Assembly: GCA_045592125.1 (NCBI GenBank)
Contig: JAZNUE010000071.1
Location: 12,664 to 76,663 of the forward strand
Source of the DNA: HGM04593 sp045592125
GTDB taxonomy: Bacteria; Bacteroidota; Bacteroidia; Bacteroidales; Bacteroidaceae
Direction: 5' to 3'
Length of the DNA stretch: 64,000 nt
The notes beneath the pieces are model-generated. The model had not been told where the DNA came from and searched no databases. It saw only the letters and a program-made list of their open reading frames with translations. The position numbers and the translations under genes were made by a program. This document shows, piece after piece, positions 1 through 7,089 of this stretch. Position 1 is the first letter of the stretch; each line of letters opens with the position of its first letter.

Positions 1-1415
1 AGAACTACCATCCCAGCGAAGGTATTGTCACGCTCTCCCAGAGCAACGGCAAGCACACCGAGCAGGTTACCCTGCGCCCGAACTTCGCCCAGGTTCGCCT
101 CAGCGCCGGTGCCGGTGCCGAAATATACATAAACGACGAGAAGGCCGGCACGGGGAACTGGAGCGGCATATTGCCGGCAGGAGTGCACAGCATTGAGTGC
201 CGCAAGAACAGCCACAAGCCCTCAATAGAGACAATTACTGTGGTGGCAGGACAGGACATTAGCATACAGCTGCCCTCCCCCACCCCAATCACAGGCACCG
301 TGTCGGTAATGTCGTCGCCGCTAGGAGCAAAGATTACAATTGACGGCAAGGACTTCGGCAGCACGCCTAACATAATTGACAACCTTATTATTGGCAAGCA
401 TAGCGTTGTGGTATCGAAGAACGGCTACAAGCCTAGCTCCAGCACGGTAACCATAAACGAAGGGGAGATTACAGAGGTAAACGTGCAGCTCGATGAGAAG
501 CCCCGCGAAGGGACACTACGTGTGAGCAGCACTCCCACCGCGGCCAATATTGAGATAAACGGGAAACAGTACGGGAAGACACCGGGCACTTACACAGGCC
601 TGCCTGTAGGATGGTACACAGTGACACTGTCAAAGACTGGATACTATAGCAAGACAAAGGATTTCTATGTAGAAGGCGACAGCACAACCAATGCCAATAT
701 TAGACTAGAGCCTAGCGAAGGCGTCCTCGAGGTCACCTCAAGCCCTACGGGCGCTACAGTTGAGGTGCGCGGCAAGTACTACCAGACCCCGGCCACCATC
801 AGCGGCCTCCCGATGGGAAAATACAAGGTAAAGGTTTCTAAGCCTGGCTACAGGAATGCAAAGCGCGATGTCACGATAACAGGCGGCAGCAACAAAGAGT
901 TCTTCTCGCTCAGCTACAAGCGCAGGAGGAACTTCTTCAAGTGGTTCAATATTGGAGTCCACGCAGCGGCCGACTATGGGCTCCTGACACTTGACGGCAG
1001 CGAGATATCGGTCTTTGGCGTCGGCGCAGGCGCATTGCTAAGGATTGGCAACACCGAGAGCATATTCAACCTCATTGGCGGCGCCAGGTACTGGTACAGC
1101 ACATACGTTGACACTGGCATACAGCAGATGACCTACCCCATCGTGCTTAACTGGAATGTATACAGGGATGATGGTGTCGCAGGCTACATAGGCGTAGGAT
1201 ACGAGTTCGGCGACATAATATCATCGGACTATGAGGAAACATTCTATTGCGAAAACTGCGGCGGCTACCACGAGAATACCCTGCTGGCACCGTCACAGGA
1301 CATCATCTTCCAGGCAGGCGCTAGCAACAGGCACTTGGACTGGAGCTGGTATGTCAGGGTGAGCGTGGACTTTGAGTATGTAGCAATAGGAACCGGAATC
1401 ACCTACTTCTTCTAA
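1..1415 (+). CDS. PEGA-domain surface protein with C-terminal beta-rich domain, 5' truncated by window edge
   Basis: The reading frame is open from the first bases (codons begin at position 3), so this is the 3' part of a longer gene; the internal TTG at 171 is not its start. Three PEGA domains follow one another, each with the pattern 'S-S/T-P-x-G/A-A...I-x-G...G-x-T-P...L-x-x-G-x-Y/H-x-V-x-x-S-K-x-G-Y'. PEGA domains are small beta folds common in bacterial envelope proteins. The last 160 or so residues are rich in alternating aromatic strands and end in Tyr-Phe-Phe, as outer-membrane beta structures often do; they also carry a CxxC pair (CENC). The first part of the frame aligns closely with the middle of the next gene, so the two are tandem paralogues. 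The ligand or partner is unknown. The PEGA call is firm; the outer-membrane location is inferred. Confidence 0.8.
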   Translation, partial: NYHPSEGIVTLSQSNGKHTEQVTLRPNFAQVRLSAGAGAEIYINDEKAGTGNWSGILPAGVHSIECRKNSHKPSIETITVVAGQDISIQLPSPTPITGTVSVMSSPLGAKITIDGKDFGSTPNIIDNLIIGKHSVVVSKNGYKPSSSTVTINEGEITEVNVQLDEKPREGTLRVSSTPTAANIEINGKQYGKTPGTYTGLPVGWYTVTLSKTGYYSKTKDFYVEGDSTTNANIRLEPSEGVLEVTSSPTGATVEVRGKYYQTPATISGLPMGKYKVKVSKPGYRNAKRDVTITGGSNKEFFSLSYKRRRNFFKWFNIGVHAAADYGLLTLDGSEISVFGVGAGALLRIGNTESIFNLIGGARYWYSTYVDTGIQQMTYPIVLNWNVYRDDGVAGYIGVGYEFGDIISSDYEETFYCENCGGYHENTLLAPSQDIIFQAGASNRHLDWSWYVRVSVDFEYVAIGTGITYFF

Positions 1416-1453
1416 TACATATTATTACAGCAGGACATGCAAATGACAGACAT

Positions 1454-3892
1454 ATGAGACGCACAATAAGGATATTCTTCATATTCTTGCTGCTATCGGC
1501 GCCGTGCCTTGCGCAACAGAAGGCAAGGTTCCACATCAGTTCGTTCAAGGAGAACCCTCTGGACCTTAGCGCCCGCGAGGCGCCTACATCGCGCGACGAC
1601 GGCACTGGCGAGCTATATGCGATAATCAAGGTAACCTCGGCCGACCCTTATGACGACCTCAAGGCCTACAGCTTCGACTTCGGCAAGCTCAAGCATGTCC
1701 CCGAGATGAAGGACGGCGAGCTGTGGCTTTACGTGCAGTACGGGGCAAAGAACATAAGCATTGCCCGCAAAGGATACCTACCCATTAACCGCGAGAGCCT
1801 GAACACGACACTGCAGCCAGGCAGGGTATACAGGATTAGACTGAGCGCGGAGGCGCAGAAGGTAGTGAAACAGATGGTGAGGTTCAACATCTCTCCAGTT
1901 GAGGCAAAAGCCATTATAATGTACAAGAGCGACCGCCCTGGAGCAACAGAGCAACTTTTAGGTACTGCTGATGACAATGGTGCCGTTGTAAAGAATCTGG
2001 AACTTGGCAAGTACAGCTATAAGATAATATCCGATAACTGCTATCCCAGCGAGGGCGTCCTTATACTTGACAATGCCAATGCGACCCACACCGAGGATGT
2101 GGTTCTTCGTGCTAATTTTGCACGTGTCAGCCTGGTGGCAGGCGACGGCGTTTCCATATTCGTTGACGGTGACAATAAAGGTGCAGGCAGGTGGAACGGT
2201 ATACTGAAGGAAGGCACATACAGCATTGAATGCCGCAAGGCCGGTCACAAAAGTACCGTCGAGACACTTAGAATAGAGGAAGGCAAGGATGTCTCTCTTA
2301 CGTTAGCCCATCCTAAACCAGTTACCGGCACTCTCTCAATTACCTCGACCCCATTGGATGCGGCCGTGACCATTGACGGCAAGGACTATGGCCTTACTCC
2401 ACGCAACATAAATGACCTTATTATTGGCAATCACAAGGTAACGGTTTCAAAGGACGGGTATCTGCCCCAGGAACTTGAAGTTGTAATTACAGAGAACGAG
2501 GTCTTTGAACGCAGCGTAACGCTGCAGCGGGGAGGGAAGAAGAGTGCGGCCGCCGCGAGCACCGTTACTGCATCCACTCCAAAAGGACATGTATCTGTAC
2601 CGCGCGACCCTCTTGAGTTGCTATGCATTGCCTGCACAGACAAGAATGACGGTTCTATTGCATACTTCACTGCCCTCCAATGGGAGATGCTCCCTGCGGA
2701 CAAAAGGGAGAATTACCTGCAGATTGGCGTATCAATAAAGAAGGACGGCCATGAGCTTATTGTTGCAGCAAATGAATGCAGGAATCCCATTAACGGGAAA
2801 ACAATGTTCAGGTTCGGAGGTTCAGGCACCGATTTTGCAGGAGTGCGTAATTATGAAAAAAGGAAAGAAATCAGGGAGCGATTTATTAATACTGGCCTGA
2901 GCGATACAAAGGTTATCGTTGAGCAGGCAAAAGGCAAAAAGGACCCAAAAAGAATTGAAGGAGCGCCTGCCGCCGAGGCCGCATGGAACTACAAGGCCAA
3001 TGAATCTGACAGGCAGCAGTGGTATCTTCCAAGCTGTTCAGAACTGGTACTCATATCACAGAACAGGAAGAAAATAAACAGGTTGCTGGAGAAATATTTC
3101 TCTTCTTATGACAAGATAGCCTATAGCTTGTGGAGCAGCACTGAGGGCGACCCCAGGCACTCCTGGAAAGTATCTATGAGTGGAGGTTCTATTAAAGACT
3201 TCTATCGCAATGATAACGGCCGCGTGCGCGCTGTAACTGTTGAGGATTCCCGCAGTGCTGAACCAGGCAATGGCTACAGGAACGAGGGGGAGATTTGCGG
3301 AACCGTTACTGACAGGAAAAGCCTCCCGCTTGAAGGCGCAAAGGTATATAGTCCTGACGGCACCCTTATAGCTACTTCAAAGGCAGACGGTACATTCTCA
3401 TTCAAGACCTCAGGACAGATAAGGTCCGTTACTGTAGAAAAGGATGGTTACTTCAGTTACAAAAAGAAGATTAAAGAAAAGAACATGCTTTTCAAGATGA
3501 GAAAGGGTTCTCTCACAAACCAGTGGTTCCTTAATCTTGTATTTGAAAATGACTTTACTGACAAATCTCCCTACGCTGGTCTCATGGCGGGCTATCTTGG
3601 GAAGTGGGGCGGTTACCTTAAAGTTGCGCCTCTTCTTCGCGGGAATGACTACGTATACTGGCCTGCTGTAACTGCTGGTGTTACAAAAAGATTATGCCGC
3701 TGGATGCACATGTACCTTGGCATGGGCATTGCACCATATCAAGGGAAGTATTATCATGAAGGATTCTCAGAAGCAATAGACCTGGGCTTTATCATAAAGC
3801 CTACAAAGCATTTTAATATTGACATTGGTACAACAATCTCTGGGGCATATCTTGTTCCAGGTATCCACATTGGTCTTGGATATTCATTCTGA
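1454..3892 (+). CDS. Multi-domain PEGA surface protein (PEGA, DUF1566/Lcl-like, carboxypeptidase-regulatory-like, beta-rich tail)
   Basis: An 812-residue protein with a signal peptide (MRRTIRIFFIFLLLSAPCLAQQ, cut after Ala-Gln). Order: a lineage-type N-terminal beta region (to about 220); PEGA-like repeats (about 220-355), the second clear ('TSTPLDAAVTIDGKDYG'); a low-complexity Ala/Ser/Thr linker; a domain resembling DUF1566/Lcl_C (about 390-600) with the typical 'WYLPS...LWSST' and 'GRVRAV' signatures; a carboxypeptidase-regulatory-like fold (about 615-675, 'GTVTDRKSLPLEGAKVYS...DGTFSF'); and a beta-rich C terminus ending in Tyr-Ser-Phe. Only 38 bp separate it from the upstream paralogue, suggesting one transcript. 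The second half of the gene is visibly more A+T rich than the first, which suggests that a different C-terminal module was joined to a shared PEGA head. The function is unknown; cell-surface or outer-membrane attachment is inferred. Confidence 0.78.
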   Translation: MRRTIRIFFIFLLLSAPCLAQQKARFHISSFKENPLDLSAREAPTSRDDGTGELYAIIKVTSADPYDDLKAYSFDFGKLKHVPEMKDGELWLYVQYGAKNISIARKGYLPINRESLNTTLQPGRVYRIRLSAEAQKVVKQMVRFNISPVEAKAIIMYKSDRPGATEQLLGTADDNGAVVKNLELGKYSYKIISDNCYPSEGVLILDNANATHTEDVVLRANFARVSLVAGDGVSIFVDGDNKGAGRWNGILKEGTYSIECRKAGHKSTVETLRIEEGKDVSLTLAHPKPVTGTLSITSTPLDAAVTIDGKDYGLTPRNINDLIIGNHKVTVSKDGYLPQELEVVITENEVFERSVTLQRGGKKSAAAASTVTASTPKGHVSVPRDPLELLCIACTDKNDGSIAYFTALQWEMLPADKRENYLQIGVSIKKDGHELIVAANECRNPINGKTMFRFGGSGTDFAGVRNYEKRKEIRERFINTGLSDTKVIVEQAKGKKDPKRIEGAPAAEAAWNYKANESDRQQWYLPSCSELVLISQNRKKINRLLEKYFSSYDKIAYSLWSSTEGDPRHSWKVSMSGGSIKDFYRNDNGRVRAVTVEDSRSAEPGNGYRNEGEICGTVTDRKSLPLEGAKVYSPDGTLIATSKADGTFSFKTSGQIRSVTVEKDGYFSYKKKIKEKNMLFKMRKGSLTNQWFLNLVFENDFTDKSPYAGLMAGYLGKWGGYLKVAPLLRGNDYVYWPAVTAGVTKRLCRWMHMYLGMGIAPYQGKYYHEGFSEAIDLGFIIKPTKHFNIDIGTTISGAYLVPGIHIGLGYSF

Positions 3893-3914
3893 CAAGCATA
3901 AACAAATATACACT

Positions 3915-4769
3915 ATGAGACACTACACTAGACTTTACTTGTTACTGCTATTGTTCCTTGTGGCTGTGCCGTGCCCTGCGCAGCAGCCGGCAAGGCGCGC
4001 GCTCGTGTTCGGGCTTGGAGAGCAGGAGGATGCCTCATGGGGCAAGATTAACGGTGACAAGGATGTTGACTACATTGTAAAGGAACTGGCGGGAATTGGG
4101 TACACCGACATTGTAACCCTAAAGAACGCCCAGGCCACGAAGGCCGCCATGGTAAATGCCTTTGAGGCTCTTGCCGGCCGCTGCCAGGCAGGCGACAAGG
4201 TATATGTGCACTACTCGGGGCACGGGCAGCTGATGACCGACATTAACGGCGACGAGTCGTTCAAGTGGAACGGAATGCATTCGAAGTGGGACGAGGCGTG
4301 GATACCCTATGACGCATACATGGTGTACGGCCCCAAGGACAAGGGCGAGAAGCACTTCTCGGATGACGAGGTTGCCGTTTGCCTGAGTGCCATACGCAAG
4401 AGCATTGGACCGGAAGGCGAGCTGGTTGTGGTTATTGACGCATGCCACAGCGGAGACGCCACATGCGGCGACATGCCGCCGGTGAGAGGCATTGGACTGA
4501 ATTTTGCTATTCCGCGCCAGGGTAACGCCGTGCTGGAGAAACCGGTTGAGGAGCAATGGCTCACTGTGAGCGCATGCAAGCCATTCCAGCTCAACTCCGA
4601 GATGCATGCCCCGCAGGTGGGCAAGCTCACATACGCGCTCTACAAGATGGGGCTGGAGGTTCTTGAGCTGGAGAGCAGCAAGCTGCAGAAGGCACTGCAT
4701 GACTTTATGGAGAAGAACCGCGGACCGCTGCCCCAGACACCAGTTGTAAGCGGAAAGAAAAAACTTTAG
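3915..4769 (+). CDS. Secreted caspase-family (C14) peptidase
   Basis: A 284-residue protein. I chose the ATG at 3915 because it gives a clean signal peptide (MRHYTRLYLLLLLFLVAVPCPAQQ); a longer in-frame extension overlaps the previous gene and lacks one. The mature part is a p20-like caspase fold: 'RRALVFGLGEQ' is the first strand, the catalytic His is H103 in 'YSGHGQ', and the catalytic Cys is C177 in 'VVIDACHSGDA'. Both members of the dyad are present, so it should be active. Metacaspase-like enzymes usually cut after Arg or Lys; the specificity here is unknown. It sits between PEGA envelope proteins and a sigma factor, so a role in an envelope-to-transcription pathway is a reasonable inference, not something the sequence proves. 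Confidence 0.88.
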   Translation: MRHYTRLYLLLLLFLVAVPCPAQQPARRALVFGLGEQEDASWGKINGDKDVDYIVKELAGIGYTDIVTLKNAQATKAAMVNAFEALAGRCQAGDKVYVHYSGHGQLMTDINGDESFKWNGMHSKWDEAWIPYDAYMVYGPKDKGEKHFSDDEVAVCLSAIRKSIGPEGELVVVIDACHSGDATCGDMPPVRGIGLNFAIPRQGNAVLEKPVEEQWLTVSACKPFQLNSEMHAPQVGKLTYALYKMGLEVLELESSKLQKALHDFMEKNRGPLPQTPVVSGKKKL

Positions 4770-4817
4770 AATAGCAGGGTTACTTTTGGATTGTATTTTC
4801 TTTAACTTGTGTAAAAG

Positions 4818-5468
4818 ATGAATGTTCTTTGGGGCAAAAAGAAAAAGGCGTACAGCGACACCGAGGTTGTCAACGGATTGCAGAAGAGGGATTCCATAAT
4901 AGAGGAATGGTTCTACAATGCTGCCAAGAGATATTTCGGGAACTGCTTTAACGAGGTGTTCTTTAACAGGGACTGCAAGGATGAGATTTTCCAGAATGCA
5001 TTCATAAGGCTGTGGACCGAGATTGAGAACGGGCGCATAAAGACCATAGGCAACGGGATATGCCGCCAGCAGCGTACTGGAGAATATGTTCCCATGACAT
5101 GCAGCCTTACAACGTTCCTGATGGCATTTGCCAAGACCGAATACAGGGAACTGGTGCGAGGCAACAGGGAGGAGAGCTTTGAGGAGTTCTACGATTCGGC
5201 ACAGCATGAGAGCGCTTTTGCATTTGACGCTGACGAGAATGCCGAGGAGATGAAAAGCAGGATTGTTGACGAATGCATACTGCAGCTGCCGCCTGCCTGC
5301 ATTGAAATCATTACTCTCTATTACTTCCAAGGCAAGAGCCTTGACGAGATAATGGAAATGAGGAATGAGAAGAACAGCAGCAAGAATGGCCTGAAGACCG
5401 CAAAGAACAAGTGCATGAACACGTTACGTGAACGTGTGCTAAAGGAATACAGAATGTGCGACATTTAG
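4818..5468 (+). CDS. Sigma-70 family (ECF-like) RNA polymerase sigma factor
   Basis: A 216-residue protein with the two-part layout of small sigma factors. A region-2-like helix bundle (about 10-75, 'DEIFQNAFIRLWTEIENG') is followed by a long linker, then a region-4-like helix-turn-helix (about 140-205, 'LPPACIEIITLYYFQGKSLDEIMEM' plus 'KTAKNKCMNTLRERVLK'). The linker is longer than in typical ECF factors (about 160-190 aa in all), so it is an atypical member. It lies 48 bp after the caspase gene and 13 bp before a single-pass membrane protein, the position where an anti-sigma factor is normally found. It probably controls envelope-related genes, perhaps its own cluster; no target promoter could be defined by eye. 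Confidence 0.8.
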   Translation: MNVLWGKKKKAYSDTEVVNGLQKRDSIIEEWFYNAAKRYFGNCFNEVFFNRDCKDEIFQNAFIRLWTEIENGRIKTIGNGICRQQRTGEYVPMTCSLTTFLMAFAKTEYRELVRGNREESFEEFYDSAQHESAFAFDADENAEEMKSRIVDECILQLPPACIEIITLYYFQGKSLDEIMEMRNEKNSSKNGLKTAKNKCMNTLRERVLKEYRMCDI

Positions 5469-5481
5469 CCTTGCTACGATT

Positions 5482-6069
5482 ATGACAGACAATGTGGGAC
5501 AAAACGGATATGATGAGACCGGCGCAATAATAGCAGAACGCCTGGGCGAACACAAGCGCAAGCTTGACAGGATGGCAGCATGGGAAAAAGGCGCTGCCAG
5601 AGGAAAGGCCAGAGCGAGGATGCTGTATGCAGGAGTGTCTATAGCCGCATGCATAGCGCTGGCAGTGATAGTTGGGCCGCTTGCAGGCCCGCAACTGGAC
5701 AGGCAGGCACTGGAGGCTCCTGGAATGTCGCTCTTCAGGGCCGCCACCCCTGGGGCCGACAAGGTTGAGCAGCTGATAGCAAGCCAGGACTACTACAAGG
5801 CACTGGACATTATTAAGCCAATGCTGGAGGAGAGCGACAGGAAAGTGAAGGAGACCGCTAAAGAGGGGCGCTTTGACGACGAGGAATGGACCTATAGCCT
5901 CAAGGCCGAGAAGCTGATGAACGCCGAGCTGCGCTGGACATACATATACCTGCTGGTGATGGTGGAATGTGACCGGAGTGCCGTAAAGGAACTGAAGAAG
6001 TACCTCGAGGACGAGGAGTCGTGCCTGCACAAGGACGAGGCAGACAACATGCTCAGGGCACTTAGATAG
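5482..6069 (+). CDS. Single-pass membrane protein, possible sigma-factor partner
   Basis: A 195-residue protein with no family I can name. A charged cytoplasmic N terminus (about 1-48, rich in Arg, Lys and Glu) precedes one transmembrane helix (about 50-72, 'AGVSIAACIALAVIVGPLAG'), followed by a helical, charged outer part (about 85-195) with a TPR-like look ('QLIASQDYYKALDIIKPMLEE'). Topology and position directly after a sigma factor are those of an anti-sigma factor, but no ZAS (HxxxCxxC) zinc motif or FecR domain is present. The outer domain could be a substrate or sensor for the neighbouring caspase; that is speculation. Confidence 0.6.
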   Translation: MTDNVGQNGYDETGAIIAERLGEHKRKLDRMAAWEKGAARGKARARMLYAGVSIAACIALAVIVGPLAGPQLDRQALEAPGMSLFRAATPGADKVEQLIASQDYYKALDIIKPMLEESDRKVKETAKEGRFDDEEWTYSLKAEKLMNAELRWTYIYLLVMVECDRSAVKELKKYLEDEESCLHKDEADNMLRALR

Positions 6070-6123
6070 GAGAAGGAAGAACACACTGTAATATTTATTT
6101 ACAACTTATATAACTTATTTATT

Positions 6124-6759
6124 ATGAAAAAGATTATTGCTTTATTGACTGCATTATTCATTGCAATGCCTACATTTGTTGAGGCACAGTCGAAGAAGGA
6201 CATTGAAAAGGTCCTTAACGGTAAGGCGTCCAAGGCGGTACGCAAGGAGGCAAAGAACCTTAAGAAGGCTGGATGGAAGGTGCTTCCGGGTGCCCTGCCG
6301 CTTGACAAGCAGCTTGAGCGCTCATATACAATGCAGCTCGAGGTCGACGACGAGATGTTTCCGAAGTACATGATGGCGGACGCTATGAGCTATGGCGAGA
6401 CTTATGACGCTGCCAAGATACAGGCCACCGAACTGGCAAAGACAATCATCGCAGGACAGATACAGACAGAGGTGACTACGCTAATTCAGAACACTGTCGC
6501 CAACAAGCAGCTCTCGGCCAATGACGCGACATCTATCGTGGAGACCGTCATGGCAAGCAAGAGCCTTATTTCCCAGTCTCTTGGCCGCACAATCCCCGTT
6601 GTTGAGGCATATAAGAAAGTAAAGGACGGATACGACGTGACAGTGCGCATAGCATACAGCCATGAAATGGCAAAGAAACTTGCCAAGAAGATTCTGCTTG
6701 ATGAGCTCGAGAAGAAAGGCAATGACCTTCACAAGAAGCTTGACAGCCTTATGCAGTAA
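6124..6759 (+). CDS. LPP20-like periplasmic protein
   Basis: A 211-residue protein with a signal peptide (MKKIIALLTALFIAMPTFVEAQS) and no lipobox Cys. The body is alpha/beta with the feel of the LPP20 family: a conserved stretch around 'AMSYGETYDAAKIQATELAKTIIAGQIQTEV', then 'VVEAYKKVKDGYDVTVRIAYSHEMAKKLAK'. LPP20-like proteins are small envelope proteins of poorly defined role. It follows the membrane protein by 54 bp on the same strand and probably closes the PEGA-caspase-sigma operon. It uses mostly common codons and looks highly expressible, with Lys-rich ends. Confidence 0.6.
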   Translation: MKKIIALLTALFIAMPTFVEAQSKKDIEKVLNGKASKAVRKEAKNLKKAGWKVLPGALPLDKQLERSYTMQLEVDDEMFPKYMMADAMSYGETYDAAKIQATELAKTIIAGQIQTEVTTLIQNTVANKQLSANDATSIVETVMASKSLISQSLGRTIPVVEAYKKVKDGYDVTVRIAYSHEMAKKLAKKILLDELEKKGNDLHKKLDSLMQ

Positions 6760-6824
6760 TACTGCACAGACTGATACAGCGTGGCCATTGGCAGCGTGAA
6801 GCATAGGCAAGGCCTACGCAAAGT

Positions 6825-6872
6825 ATTGCTCCCTAGTCATCTGTGGCGCGCCACAGATGACTAGGGAGCAAT
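6825..6872. repeat. Perfect 48-bp palindrome (24-bp arms, no spacer)
   Basis: Every base from 6825 to 6848 pairs with 6849 to 6872 with no mismatch; the centre is GGCGCGCC. It lies after the LPP20-like gene. A zero-loop palindrome can act as a transcription terminator hairpin in RNA, but no T-run follows on either strand. Its right edge joins the dispersed repeat (GCAATTGTCATC...), so it may be one end of a mobile or miniature element. Confidence 0.9.
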
Positions 6873-6960
6873 TGTCATCCCCGACAGAGCGTAGCGACGA
6901 GGGAGTTCCTGTTTGCTACTGGGCCCTTAAAATAGCTTAAAATAGGGATTTCACGAATTA
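6868..6960 (+). repeat. Dispersed intergenic repeat, copy 1
   Basis: About 33 bases from 6868 (core ACAGAGCGTAGCGACGA) match the reverse complement of 63841-63872 with one single-base indel. A second block (6911-6932, TTTGCTACTGGGCCC...) matches the reverse complement of about 63676-63697 at about 20 of 22 bases. The two blocks are adjacent here but about 140 bases apart in the end-of-window copy, so this looks like a shortened member of the same family. Confidence 0.75.
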
Positions 6961-6998
6961 TATGCTCTTTTGAATGAGATTTTTAGGCAAAATTTCAC

Positions 6999-7006
6999 TA
7001 TCTTCG
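6999..7006 (+). promoter_or_regulatory. Promoter -7 box of glycyl-tRNA synthetase
   Basis: TATCTTCG fits the Bacteroidetes -7 consensus TAnnTTTG with one change. No good TTTG -33 element lies at the usual spacing. Transcription would start near 7013, leaving a leader of about 75 nt. Confidence 0.55.
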
Positions 7007-7089
7007 CAGAATATTTGTAAAAGGGATGGCTGTGTGCAGGAATGCAGCCGTGAAGAAAGGCAATAACAGATAAAAAAAGATATAAGATT

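Larger units (their letters stand above)
6760..7089. other. Intergenic region: palindrome, dispersed repeat copy and glycyl-tRNA synthetase promoter
   Basis: These 330 bases hold no convincing gene. They contain a perfect 48-bp palindrome (6825-6872), a dispersed repeat copy partly overlapping it (about 6868-6960), and the promoter and an approximately 80-nt leader of the glycyl-tRNA synthetase gene. Confidence 0.7.

Noticed and set aside
4119..5330. A 403-codon open frame on the minus strand across the caspase and sigma genes
   Set aside because: It spans two well-supported genes on the opposite strand, has no recognisable domain and no promoter or upstream signal.
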